A stretch of 64,000 nt of DNA, taken from NCBI GenBank assembly GCA_019828595.1, contig JAHQRK010000012.1, forward strand, positions 2,459,915 through 2,523,914, given 5' to 3'. Source of the stretch: Aphanomyces cochlioides. Its lineage: Eukaryota; Oomycota; Saprolegniomycetes; Saprolegniales; Verrucalvaceae. Positions 9,936-21,707 of the stretch are shown here, piece by piece. Position 1 is the stretch's first letter. Each line of letters begins with the position of its first letter. Position numbers and translations under genes: made by a program. Under the pieces are notes generated by a model that saw nothing but the letters and a program-made list of their open reading frames with translations, made no database searches and was not told where the DNA came from.

Positions 9936-11341
9936 GGGGGTGTGGTCAAGTAGTTCGGGTATTCGCTGACTTCGATTAGTTTGGCACGCGGGAAACATCA
10001 TCATGGGTCCATGTCCTCTAAGGCTAATACAGTCCAACTGCGCCTAAGGTGAGAATTATCTCACCCGATCATTACCAAGCTTTAATAAAAACGTTCAGAA
10101 TGTGCTCTATTACTAAAGTTCATATGCTTGAGGAATAGCTTTAAAAAACGACTTAACTATGGTGTCTTCGGTCAAAGAATTCCATTCTTTAATTGTTCGC
10201 TTGATCATCGCGATACGCTTTTCCGCAGATGTCTTGACTGGTGCCTCCCTCAACCAAAGTGAGCGCATTTTGGCTTTCAGTGGGCCCATGACCCCAACAT
10301 CCAAGGGTTGACATACGCTGGTGGAGTTGGGAGGCAATGCTTCGAGGCTGGCACACAGGTCTAGGCAGATAGTTTCAACAGAAGCATGACTCACATGACA
10401 TGCAAGATTGTCAGCCAGAATCACAGACGGTGTCTCAGCAACCAGCTCATTCTTCAAAAGATACTGAAGGTAGATCTGCCTGACTCTTTCGTCCATCCAC
10501 GCCTCCTCCTGAACGGCGTACATATGACCGTCAGGATAGGAGGGGACTTCATCAGCTTCGATCTTGCCGCCAGGTTTACCGTGGACAATGAACAAAATCG
10601 GCAGCCTATACATAACATAAGAGACATTATATCTCTTTCTTACCATCAGCGCGTATGGTCAAAACAGCGGTCAGTCGGTCAGAATGTTTCTCTGACTTAT
10701 CAACTATTGACGACCCCCCACTTCAGCCCAGATCCGTCGGGGGGGTATATCATAGTAGTTGCCAGTTTCATCCACGTTCAGGATTTCACATGCCTTGTAG
10801 TCAGAGTATTTTGATTGACGAGCAAACGACCGATGCGTCTCGTCGAGCTCCTGCTGGCGAGCACGAGATACACAAGCAACACGTTGGGAGAAGCCGTGTC
10901 GATGGGTACATCGTTGACATAAGCGCATAAGCGTGTTATAGCCACTAACGTCGTCTTTCTTCATGGCTATGTATCGGTCAAGCCAGCTGCCATGGTGGGT
11001 CTTAATCCACGTTATCATGTGAGCCGTGGTGAGAATATGCTCTTCACGTAGAACATCTTTCATGAATGTGACAAGCTCGTTGCCAAAAGGTATGGACTCG
11101 ACTTCTCCTTGTCCACCAAGCGACTTTTACTTAGCCGTTGCATGACAGTTCATATAAGTTGAGGCCTTTGTAAGCCAGCCAGAGAAAGTCTATCGTGGTA
11201 TATCTTGCTCGCGACAGAACTGTTTGATGTTGGGAATGGAAAAAGTTCAAGCAGTCGGATACGATCGCGAACGAAATAACGCCGATTTTGTCGAGATAAA
11301 AGTCTTGTTGCACGTTTAACGATACTCTTTTCTTCAGACAT
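9936..11341 (-). pseudogene. Pogo/Tigger-like DDE transposase remnant
   Basis: This is a transposase of the pogo branch of Tc1-mariner, with CENP-B-type HTH and DDE_1 domains. Reading leftwards from about 11341, the N-terminal part has helix-turn-helix features (IKQFCREQDIPRSTFSGW in another frame). The catalytic domain begins with ILNVDETGNYYDIPP followed by WAEVGG (near 10740) and continues with SVILADNLACHVSHASVE, LPPNSTSVCQPLDVGVMG and a terminal AMIKRTIKEWNSLTED, then SFFKAIPQAYEL (stop about 10113). Frames change near 11100 and 10700 and there is a stop near 11130, so the gene is broken. From 9936 to 10112, sequence beyond the stop matches the far side of a second remnant (14706-14800 plus 16302-16381) in inverse orientation. 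That suggests 9936 is close to the element's true end. Confidence 0.72.
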
Positions 11342-11481
11342 GATGACTGCATCATGGAGGGTCTCTTCGACAATGTATTGGTCGGCGCAAGACTTGGAGC
11401 AGCAGGCAGCGTCATATGGAGGCTAGACAAGAACAGACGCAAAGTATTCATTCGAGCATTGATGGTGGGCTGAGCCCCCAC

Positions 11482-12867
11482 ACATCAGGCACGGCCACAG
11501 CAAAAGGACAGCCAGGAAGCTCGCAAAGCATGGTGCAAGTTGTGAAGTGTCATGGCGAGAGTTCTGTGGTAAGAAAAGTGTATATCGCTGAATAGCCAAT
11601 GAAATGGCACAGTTTGTCACTTCGAGAGCCAATCACAGAGTATTGCCCAGTTTTACTCTTTTATGATTGGCGGGATTTCTCTCTACAATGATTGGATAAT
11701 ATGGTCACCAAATTTAAGTTTACCCCGGAAAATGAATATTATTAAAAAATAGGTAGTACTACTGTGACGAACTTTTCCGTCGTTATCTGTATTGTGGCGA
11801 TGACCATTTATTGCATAGTGGTAGGATCGCGATACGTCGCAAAATTGAAGGCATAATGAGCGCAACTAAATACATCCGACGTTGTCTCCTCCGTCTACTC
11901 TGCAAGTTCCGCCTAGTGCAGCCGTTTTCCTGACGTCAGCTCCAAAAGTTCGTCAGAATTGTCATTGTCGCGTTTAGTTTCTCTACCTACTATTGTGAAA
12001 CATGATAACTTGAATGAATACGGAAACTTACACGGAATGCCGAGTCGCGATCGAGTTTTATTGAAATGCGCGCGGAAAACGGTCAAGACAAACGGTTGAA
12101 AAGCTTCGTATTGTTCAAAAACCGACTTGGATGTGTCTGTCGGCTTAATCAAGCCGTCCTTGAACAGCTTTTCCAACAACAATCGTTCATCACAGCCCTT
12201 TCGTCACACGTTCGTACTTGTCATTGTCAAAAAGTTGGAAAATGAGACTTCCTTTCAAAATGAAACCTTATGTCCAATTTTTACATTTCATGATACTAAA
12301 AGAAAATCTAGTACTGTAGAGAAAAAAGGCGCACCGTGTCCAGAAAAACATCTTATGTATCCGGAATATCATCCTGTTTTGAAACAAAATCCGATTTGTT
12401 TCGAAAGAAAATCAAGTTCTTAATTTATGTATAAATCGTTTTTGAACCATTTCAGAAAAATTACCCATGTTTAAAGAAAAATTTCTCGAAAAGTTTTGGA
12501 CGAAACTAGAAAAAGAAAACGAAACAAACAAAACAAAGACCTTCTGTTCCCAGGCCAACTTGAAGATTTAGGTTAGAATCAAGGACTCGCGCAATTTCGC
12601 TCGTCGAAAATATCGGGTTTCACGCAGTTTCGCCCCATGAGTATCCTTAACTTAACTTATGATCTCCAAAAAGAATCAATTTTTCAAATGCATTCACAAT
12701 CGATACAAAATGATACTGCTGGCTCTATTCTGACGCCAGTCAAGTACTGTACATTAGTTTACGACAACAATTAAAATAAATATCACTATTATACGTCAAA
12801 TTGTATACTTATTAATATCTAAATACAACCAAGTCTTGAGAAGTCTGCACACATCGCATTTTCAAAA
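11482..12867. other. Long non-coding stretch, no gene recognised
   Basis: AT-rich sequence with only short, unconvincing frames (for example 11913-12182 on the minus strand and 12127-12423 on the plus strand). I saw no RNA gene, terminal repeat or clear promoter. It may contain the far end of the pogo element, but I could not locate a partner for the end at 9936. Confidence 0.4.
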
Positions 12868-13143
12868 ATGACATCGGATGCGTTGTATTGGCATGGATGC
12901 CAATTGACGCAGTGTCGCCTTGAGGGGAGTTTCAATGTAGGCCTACGCCGCTTCCGTGAAATGTTTGGGACGTCCCCAGCCTGTTGCGGTCAGGTGTGGG
13001 AGATGTCCCGCAGTGTGCGACCACCCAACACGATCCCTACACATCTGCTATGGGCCTTGATGTTTCTTAAGACCTATGCTACCTACGGCGAATATCATGC
13101 GCTTACGGGCGCCGACGAGAAAACTTTCCGCAAATGGTGCTAA
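12868..13143 (+). pseudogene. Harbinger-type (DDE_Tnp_4) transposase, N-terminal fragment
   Basis: The 91-codon frame has the opening typical of oomycete DDE_Tnp_4 proteins: FREMFGTSPACCGQVWEM, then PTHLLWALMFLKTYATYG, then GADEKTFRKWC. After the stop, another frame continues briefly with EHVHVEIETFIASKQMK, matching the next part of such proteins. The catalytic domain is missing, so this is a 3'-truncated remnant. Confidence 0.55.
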
Positions 13144-13391
13144 ATCTGAGTGAACATGTCCACGTCGAGATCGAAACATTTATTGCCAGCAAGCAGATGA
13201 AAGTGAAGTCGAAACCAACCGCACCCTACGGAAAATATCTATCATGAAACGAAATAGATTAGCTAGACTTATTGACTAAGGTCGGTTATTGACTAAGCTC
13301 GCTCTATTCTACTCGTGTTGTTTGTTTTGATTTTGCGTTGTGAGATAGTTGACTAGCTTTGTCAGAGTTTCGTTTTGGGATTTGATGGCTG

Positions 13392-14264
13392 TCATAAGAT
13401 CATCCATTGTGGCAACGCTTTGTGACGCATTGGGCACCTGATGTTTGGTGGTACAGCAGCCATTGATTGTCCCAGAAATACAAAGCCTTCTTTGATAGCC
13501 ATCAAACCAGCCTCGAGTGCTTCCCCTTGCCCTCTTGGTCTTGCTTGTTTCAATTCCTTCTTGGCCCTCTTTGAGCTTGATCGATGCTGAATAGTTTCGC
13601 CTTGATCTTGATTATCAACAGTAGTTGATGAGTCTAGCACACGGTATACAATTTCTCTGCACTTGTTAATCTATAGATATTACCTTGGTTATATTCTTGT
13701 TCATGTTGCGAATCAAAGTCCTCCTCACTAAGGTCGTCCGTAGTCATTAATGGTTCGCGCTGGTATCCTCGCTTTGACCCCCAATATTCTTGCATGATGC
13801 CAAAATGTAGAGGTGGCGTCTCTTTTACTAAATTTCCAGTCGGACTTGGATTTGCTGGATTGTACAATGACCATGACGCTTTCATTTTTGCAAACTATGC
13901 CACGTTGAGTGATCTTTCTGAGACATAGAATGTATAATGCACCTTATCTTGGATCTGCCCGACGGTGAAGGTACGTTCCATAGCCACGCCGAGCTCGGCT
14001 GCCAACATGACGTATGCTACTTGCTTTTCGGCGTTCGTCTTACAGTCAACCGCTCGGTGATATGCGAGTCGTATCGTAGGGAGAACAACTTTGCCACACT
14101 ATTGTCGCACCACAAACTTGGAGTCGCCTTCCTTTGGCGCTTGGTCTTGGGTTTGACCGTTGTGTCCAAATCTACTACAGACGATATTACGATAGAATTT
14201 GATATCCTCTACCTCCTGGCTGGCCGAAAGGCACGTCGTCGTCATCGTCTTGGTGCTGACTCAT
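13392..14264 (-). pseudogene. SANT/Myb-like DNA-binding protein, probably transposon-derived, frame broken
   Basis: From an ATG at 14264 the protein starts MSQHQDDDDVPFGQPG. A 37-nt GT-AG intron (GTAGAGG...TGTAG) would then join it to VDLDTTVKPKTKRQRKATP. A SANT-like domain follows: SLWCDNSVAKLFSLRYDS, then a short disrupted region, then EKQVAYVMLAAELGV and RTFTVGQIQDKVHYTF. Next comes a KASWSLYNPANPSPTGN segment and an acidic stretch with DLSEEDFD. The C-terminal part (13392-13640) is rich in Lys and Gln (SSKRAKKELKQARPRGQG) and then helical. The one-base frame change after SHITERL could be a further intron or a mutation. Such proteins commonly accompany Harbinger transposases, and one fragment lies just upstream at 12868. 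No ligand or target is known. Confidence 0.45.
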
Positions 14265-14438
14265 GGTCTGCTACTCTCAAACTGACTTGCGAAGCAGAGA
14301 TGCTTGTTTCAAAGCAGAGATGAGCCGTGTCTGCCTGAAACGTGAAACCAGGCAAGGATGGCAACCGGACTACGGATCATTTTGTTCAATTAAAATCATT
14401 TCATCCATGCCTGATATTTAAAAGCAGAGACGAAATTC

Positions 14439-14705
14439 TTGCGCGACCAGACCCTTAATCGCCGAGAGGGGAAAAATTCCGCCAATGTGTATGCAAAGAA
14501 AATTGGGGATAACATTTTGATTGGAAGAACAAATGACACAAATCTAAGCAATCTTATTGGTTATTGGGTAATACAGTTTTCCACGCAAATTCATCGCACC
14601 ATCAAGGCGTGGGATGTATTGCCCAAAGATGTTGTCATGATGTCATTTTTTAAAGCTACTGTATTCCTCAAGTATTTGAGTTTTAGTAATGATATGGAAT
14701 TCTGA
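14439..14705 (+). pseudogene. Pogo-like transposase C-terminal remnant (second copy)
   Basis: The segment IHRTIKAWDVLPKDVVMMSF and the following FFKAT align with the end of the pogo transposase at 10113. The downstream sequence is an inverted copy of 9936-10112. The copy continues on the far side of the Merlin insertion (16302-16381), so the transposon inserted into this older remnant. Confidence 0.6.
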
Positions 14706-14800
14706 ACTTTTATTACAGCTTGGTAATGGTCGAGTGAGATAATTCTTACCTTAGTTCGAATTAGACACAGTTGGACTGTATTAGCCTTAGAGGACAGGGG

Positions 14801-16301
14801 GCACTCATTTAATTCAACCCCCGATACAGTTTTCTATACCAAAAAAACATCCAGATAATTATCCGGAGATTCTGGGTGATAGAACAGGAAATCCGGATAG
14901 TTGAATTGGTCATCCGGATGACTTTCGAAACAACGTTGGGTTCTAGTTTAACCCCCGATTTTGGTGGCATTTCAAGATGGCAATTCATTTTTGACGGCAG
15001 TTTTGTATAAGCATCTAATCGAACCCCCGCTTTTCTTTGCCATTCAATGTGAAGTCATTTTTTCATTTGCCATGGACAGTCTATACGACCTGTCTGACTT
15101 GACCGATTACACCTTCAAAGTTGTCATGGAGGCAACAAATACCGAAGAAACCGCCGTAGAAATGTGTATGAAAGTAAGTTCCATCTCACGAAAACCCTCA
15201 TACTAACTCATTTCTAGGTAGGATTACTACGAGATAACATGACCTGTTCGATGTGTATGTGTCCTACGTCTTTGCAAAAAGACAAGTTGCGTTGGAGATG
15301 CCGCCGAGAAGGCTGCCATGACAGCGAAATTGGCCTGCGCAGTGGCTCTCCCTTCAAGAAAACGACCCTACCCATCGCTCAGCTTGTCCGGGTCCTCTTC
15401 TACTGGGCGACTACGAAGTCGTGCCGTTCAGTAGTTGAGGACCTTGAAATATCGAACGCCACAGCGATCAAGTGGTTCAAGTACTGCCGTCAAAAGTGTT
15501 CGGAGGAAATGCGGTCATGTACTGTTAAGGTAACTGCAACAACAAATATATTTTGTATTAATTCTTGCGAGTTATTAGATTGGAGGATATGGATCAGTTG
15601 TTGAGATCGACGAAACGTCTTTGAAAAAGAAATCCAAGTACGGTCGCGGAACTCAACATGAAGATCGATGGTTGTTTGGCGGAGTTGATCGATCCACGAA
15701 AAAGTGGTTTGGTGTTCTTACGGGCACTGATCGAACGAAAGAGACCCTTTCAAGACATATTGCCAATCATATTGCAGAAGGTATGTTTATTGAAGTCATT
15801 TTGGCCAATGAAATCAATGTTAGGGTCTCTCATTGTATCGGACAAATTTGCCTCCTACGTCTCTACGAACGAGCGCCACACGATTGCCAACAACCCAAGA
15901 CTAACCCACATGCGCTATTCGCACATGTAGGTGAATCATTCGACGATCTTTGTCAACCCTGAAAATGGAGCCCACACCCAGTCCATTGAAGGGGTGTGGG
16001 AAGTCAGGGTGAAACAGTACCTCAAGGCAATGCGAGGAGCTGAAAGCAAGCAACTGCAATCTTACTTGGATCAATTCATGTGGCGAAGTTGGTATTTCCC
16101 CTCCAACGCGACAGGTTTAATGTACTTCAAAGGCTTAGTGATTGCTATTCGTAAGCACAGTTAATACAGTCTATGTTGTATTTTCAATTGAGTCTTGGTC
16201 ATCACCATTTATCCGGATAAATATCCGGAAATATACCGGATAATTATCCGGATGTCTATTTGTATAGAAAACTGTATCGGGGGTTGAATTAAATGAGTGC
16301 C
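14801..16301 (+). mobile_element. Merlin DNA transposon, 1501 bp, with terminal inverted repeats and 8-bp target duplication
   Basis: The ends are near-perfect inverted repeats beginning GGCACTCATTTAATTCAACC and ending with its complement ...GAGTGCC, about 40 nt each. GGACAGGG flanks both sides (14793-14800 and 16302-16309). An 8-bp duplication and an IS1595/IS1016-type transposase are hallmarks of Merlin. Subterminal regions carry several copies of TCCGGAT or TATCCGGA. The element lies within a pogo remnant. Confidence 0.92.
15072..16164 (+). pseudogene. Merlin (ISXO2-like, DDE) transposase with a nonsense codon
   Basis: Starting MDSLYDLSDLTDYTFKVV, the gene has exons split by about 45-nt introns (near 15174-15220, 15530-15585 and 15781-15823). 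A zinc ribbon is formed by CSMCMCP...WRCRREGC. A helix-turn-helix-like segment (SCRSVVEDLEISNATAIK) follows. The catalytic core shows SVVEIDETSLKKKSKYGR (first Asp), LIVSDKFASYVS (second Asp) and HTQSIEGVWEVRVKQY (Glu). The protein ends with FMWRSWYFPSNATGLMYF and IAIRKHS. A TAG at about 15928, between the second and third catalytic residues, stands where the second copy at 52.6 kb has TGG (Trp). The protein is therefore truncated before the catalytic Glu unless the stop is read through. Confidence 0.85.
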
Positions 16302-16381
16302 GGACAGGGACCCAAAAGGATGTTTCCCGCGTGCCAAACTGATCGAAGTCAGCGAATGACAAACTATCTGACCAGACCCCC

Positions 16382-17988
16382 TTCTCAAGTAACGGCGAAC
16401 AAGTAGTTTGAAGAAAGTGCATATATTACTACACCTTTTCCCGATCGAATTGATCTTTTCTTCCGATCACTTTGGAATAAAACAATATAAAACGTTCGAA
16501 ACAATCTGGTCTGTGACAAAGAAACGCAATTTTCCAGTACAATTTGATTTCATTCCAATCAAAGTGATTTTTATGACATGATTGATTTTTCGAATATTGT
16601 CTTGAATCGCGTGGTGTGTCAGGAAGGAGTGGCAGAGCCCTTCACTACGATTAGAGGACCATTCGATGTTATCCCTTAACATATAACCAACAGATTCACT
16701 AAGTAGGATTTGTAGTGTGTGAGATAAGGGTGGATTTGTACTTGAGCGTGCGGATGGCTCCAGTGTGAGCATCGTTCTTCACTGGGCATGGCACAATGAT
16801 CATTTTGATCGAAACGAACATCGAAGTTTCCTTGTGGTACAACTTGTCAAATTTTATATTTTTTATTGAGTCAAGGTTGATCTGAAAAAAAGTATCAGTT
16901 TGATCGGGAAAAGGTGTAGAAGTCAAATACCTCTTGAATCCTATCGGTAAGTAGAAATGACCCGACAACAATTCGATGCTGTATTGACGAGTGTGGAAAT
17001 GGGTCATTTTTCTGTACCCCTTTTGCTCACTTTGTTCCATCTGTGGTCGCCAGATGTCAAACGACATAACTGTACAGTGTAGAACTGGCTCAATCGAAAC
17101 AACAAAATTTGCAAGATGGACACAATGCAGATTATGGACATCGTGAGAGATGAGTACAGCGACTTTGAAACAACAGCATGATTGAATATTCTTGGCCACA
17201 ACAAAGAGCTGGCATGAACTAATCAAGACTACTACAACTCGATTCTTCCGCCTGTGGTGGAACTTTCAATATTACAGTACGTTGAGCAATGTAGAAACAC
17301 AAAAGATGAAATGCAAGATATATTGAAAGCGTTAAAGGAATGACAGGGACGAGCTAGCAAGAGCAGAAAAGGCAAAGATGGCCGTCATTGCACGGGACTT
17401 CATCCCATAGGCCTTGTTGCATTTGACTGATTAGATGATTTACAGCAACCCAGTCACTGTGTCTTTTCCCATATCGTTTGCAGTCTTCAATGACATAAGC
17501 GACACGTCTGGAGTTTATGTCGGACATGTAGTGCTTCAGGAAAAAATTGACTCTGGTCATATTGTCGATTTGGTACAAATTTCCACTTCCTGCGCAATCG
17601 AATCACGCCAGTCGAATCGCGCCGCCAATCGATCACGCATATGATTGGATAAAAAGACATTATGAATTGATTTGATTGGTCAATTATAAAGAACAATGTC
17701 CTGAACATCGATCATGCTCCTTTGTCCACGCTCGTCCGTTCATGCAGACAGACGAGATGATTCAAATTACTCTTAAGGAAGCCGCGTGGAGCGTGTGACG
17801 CAAGATACGGCTGTTTCGACTGAGCAAAATGCTCACTAACTTCTCAACATGTACGATTTCACAAATCCTGGATGAAATAGTGGGTTAAAAGAGACAACGC
17901 ATTGGATTTTGCTCGTCACAACGATGAATAATGCTTAAAATTGATGATAAGTAATAGTAGAGCTTGGACGGACCCGCTTTAAAGAAGC
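16382..17988. other. No recognised gene; decayed minus-strand frames
   Basis: A 175-codon minus-strand frame (16699-17226) and shorter ones (17354-17708) have no domain I recognise and low-complexity joins between them. They could be leftovers of the neighbouring transposons. No terminal repeats were found. Confidence 0.35.
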
Positions 17989-20498
17989 TTATCGCCATAT
18001 TCTCCCTCTGGCGCGGTTGAAGGCTTCATTGTGCTGAAATTGAGAAATCACGCAAAGAATAGAAATTTACAGCAAAAGCACAATATAACCAGCACTACTT
18101 ACGATGGGTTTAAGCGATTTATTGTACACTTCACATAAAACTGTGGTGAGAAGCGCGTATTGAGGAGAATTGTCTACTCGACTATTCGATAGCCACTATT
18201 CTTTGAGTTAGTCAGTGTACATAATCGCGACGACCTAGAGCAATTGACATGGTAGTGGTAGTGAAATCTGTCGATGAAAAAATGCAAATTTCGAAAGAGA
18301 TATGGCTCTCTCTTCTGGCAGTTGTATGGATATTACAAGCGTTGTCGAATATTACAATTCGTTTTCCTTTTGTATTTTTCCACCGCGTGCCTAAAACCTT
18401 AAAGGGATGTAGAGGTGATTCATGGTCAAACAGCAGCATAAAACCAAGACAGACACCATGAGGACAGACTAAATGAAGAATATCAGATAATATTGAGCAT
18501 GTTTGGTACAAATTTTGTCCTCATTAGTGTCGGACATATATCTTCTTCATGGACGAATACAAAGCGCCTCTGGAAACCACGAGGATAATTTTTCGTCATG
18601 TATCAACTCATTGAGAGGCTCGTGAGCTGATCGAATTTCACATTGAGACAGTCGCTCAAGGTATGTTGTAAAGTAAATTAGAGTTGTAGGATCGGGGTAA
18701 TTGGAATCCACAAAGTATGAGTGACATCGGATAACAAATTGGTCTTCAGGAGGGTCTTGGCCATTACAGGCATGCATGAAAACAATGTACTGGTATCATT
18801 GGGATTAAGCTTTCTATTTTCAATGAGATTCATGATTGTCGAATGCATCAATTCAGGGTACATGTCGAATTAACCCATTTTGTACACAAGAGGCTGAGGA
18901 TAAATCATATAGAAAATCAGACCAAACACAATGACAATGCTCAATTGAGCCACCATTTGAGATTGTATCGATGAAAAGCCTCATGAATGGTGCGTGTTGA
19001 CTGAGGGAGTCGAGCAATTGTGAAATATCAAAAGGGGTGATAGCATGAACCAATTCGACTGAGCTACGTTTTTGAAGGCGTGCGTATGATCTCAGTAGTT
19101 TTCTCGTCCGATGGCAACGAATAAAAATGTTATCCAAAATTTCTACACCACCTGCAAGCGTGTCAACGCAAGGTATTGCGTTTTCTTCACCAGAAAGTCC
19201 TGCTCTGCATGCAACCTTTGTACCATCACCTATCAATATTGGTGCAGTGTCGAGATTGCCACAATGCGGACAAGCAAATGATTGAACAAAGTTGATTCTA
19301 GCACTTCATCATGGTCAAATACACTAGAAATTTTCTGTTTCAATACCTGTCTAAAATTTTCCAGCATGCTTTTCTAAAGAGGGGCCATGAGCAGAAATGG
19401 ATTGAAAGCATGCTAAATTGTTGCCTGAAAATGCGCCACGAGCCACGGAGAGTAGTTGGACCAACAATTAGATTAAGTCGAATGATGTTGCATAGTAAAA
19501 AGGCAAAGTAATGGTTTGGTGCTACTAGAAGAAGACTATGCTTTTCACCACTGGCAGCCAAACTTTTTGTACAATTTGGATTCAAGCATCGGTAAAATTT
19601 AGTTTGGACTTGAATACACGATGTCATATCATATATGTGGGCTTTCGCCGTGCTACCACTTTCAATGTCGAAATCATTGCCACACTCACATGGAACTGGG
19701 CCAAGTTCCTCAATAGTAAATTCTTGAGATGTCAGATCTGAAATACATTTAAACCCTCTAGCTTTAATTGCGTTTATCATCTCCAATGCAGTTGTGGGCA
19801 AACTGACTGGGCTTGTGACACAATTTTCTTCATTGCTATCTCCAGCTTCCGACGCTTTACAAAAGTCAGGATCCCCAAAAAATATCTCCTTGACTAGCAT
19901 ACCAGTTTGCCGAATGTTTGCACAATTTTGAAGCATGACAAAAAAGACATTTGACTTCCTTCTTGCTGACCGCAACAAGCACTGATCTGTCGAACGGATC
20001 AGCGGCAGAGCAAGCACTTAAATAGACAGTAGATTTATCTTGTTCTTGAATGATAAACTGAATTCCAGGGGCAATGCCATCGAATGTGGCCTCCAACGGT
20101 CTCTCTTGATTTATCAAGAGTGATTTCAATGCAGCTACATGTGTACATTCAAACTTATCTTGGTTGCAGTCTACAAATATTGAAGCAGCACGTAAATGTG
20201 ACACCTCGTACGATTTATCGAGAATGAGGCGTGACCTGGAATTTTTTCCTGATGAGCAATGGGAACACCAGTAAATCTCAACGGGAATGTCATAACTTTG
20301 AACCAGTCCACGATATACGTGCACTTGTCGACTGTAATATACACGACTAAATGCATCATTGCAATTTGGTAGGATATACAATTTTCCTAAGCAACTAGTT
20401 AGAATGAGTTGAAACATACAAGTAAACCAGGAAACAAATTGACATGTGACTTTGTTGCTGATAATAGTAGTAAGTATCGTGAATCCGTTGTGAACCAT
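17989..20498 (-). CDS. KDZ-superfamily (Kyakuja-Dileera-Zisupton) transposase with SWIM-like zinc motif, possibly decayed
   Basis: KDZ transposases are large, intron-containing eukaryotic DNA transposases. Reading leftwards, the N-terminal part (20400-19870) ends in a SWIM-like zinc motif (VKCLFCHASKLCKH). Next is a cysteine-rich segment (GPVPCECGNDFDIES, FYRCLNPNCTKSL), then YFAFLLCNIIRLNLIVG. An exon near 19236 starts MIGDGTKVACRAG, the usual first catalytic Asp region. Near 18480 comes the diagnostic CPHGVCLGFMLL and ESPLHPFKVLGTRW, followed by IVIFDNACNIHTTARRES. The following frame has DRFHYHYHVNCSRSSRL and ends GRIWR at a TAA (17989-17991). Frame changes can be partly explained by short introns, but I could not trace every junction, so integrity is uncertain. 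A 5' exon may lie upstream (20710-20960). Confidence 0.68.
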
Positions 20499-20709
20499 GA
20501 ATCGTTATTGGTATCTGTATGGCACGATATATATTCGTACGCAGAGTCAGAGCTGAAAAAATAGTCATCACTCTCATTGCTTCTCTGCCTGACGAATTAT
20601 ATCTCGAGCCAACAGCGAACGTCTGGTCTGCCTCTGACCCTGTATGCATGGAATTATCTCTACCCATATCAAGTCCTACAGAGATACTAGTATGTGAGAA
20701 TATTTAAGT

Positions 20710-20960
20710 TGTTGATTCTGCACGTGTATCTGCCTCCAAACGTTTATGAGTGGAAAACATCTGTCGTTGTGCCTTGTATTGGGTGGCCAGACTATCCCTA
20801 AAGAGTTTTCTCGCTCTCGAGTAAATAGTATCCGAGTGACTGTGGGCACTACAAGAACAAGAGCATTGGGAACAACGATTCCATGGGCACGCATGTATGG
20901 GTTGTCTTGTCCTACATCCTGTATAACTAGTTTAAAGTGTAATAGTGACTTAGATTTCAC
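20710..20960 (-). CDS. Cysteine/serine-rich reading frame, possible 5' exon of the KDZ gene
   Basis: In one minus-strand frame the segment CPWNRCSQCSCSCSAHSHSD is followed by a charged helical stretch (YSRARKLFRDSLATQYKAQ). Cysteine-rich N-termini are common in KDZ proteins, and the direction fits. There is no clear splice link to the exon starting near 20498, so this is a weak call. Confidence 0.25.
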
Positions 20961-21707
20961 AATGTACAGTGTAGTGAAAGGAGATTCTCGGCTTGAAATT
21001 CATTTGCCGACCCACAAGGAGATCTGGAGGATCCTTCTCTCGTCGTTTGATCGTTCGAGCTTCTAAACATTATGTGTCCTGTGCAGCAAAGCAAGCGCAC
21101 CAGTCAACCTTAGCTTTTAGATAGTTCTTTCTTGACGATGCCCACAGAGCAATCAAATTCGCAGCAAGGGAAAATACGACTTTTCACGCCAGCGGCTTCA
21201 GTTATATTCTAGTGTTTGGCACCTCCACTGTAATAAATTACACTGTACTTCCTCTATTCGTCACATTGAATCGCTACTTAGGTTTGCCCGATTTATTTGT
21301 TTTGCTGCATATGTGTTTTCTCGAACACAGCTCAATATCCATTTCACTTACTTTCATCCTTAGGCCGAGCTGTTAGAGTCGTCGACTTAAAACATCTCGT
21401 TAATGGCTGCTCGACAAACTTGGACACATTCTTCTTTTTGCCAAGTTTTTGGGTCAGTCCACTGCACGAAATTATAGCCATTTTATGATCAGCAGTTGTT
21501 GGTCCCGAGATGGCTCAGCCAATAAGAACTCTCTCGACTGATGGAAGTCACTATACAAACTCTCATATAGTTCAGAGTACTACTGTGCCGAATTTTTACG
21601 GAAAGGCCGCCTTGAAACACCAAGTCGAATGTATCGTCCAAGAAATGCTCCTGCCTGGACTGAACAACCTCGAGCTCCCGTAATAATGATCTTGTCTTTT
21701 AATAAGC
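20961..21707. other. Intergenic, boundary between the repeat-rich zone and the gene island
   Basis: Only short frames are present, and I saw no repeats or RNA genes. The importin gene ends at 21708. Confidence 0.4.
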
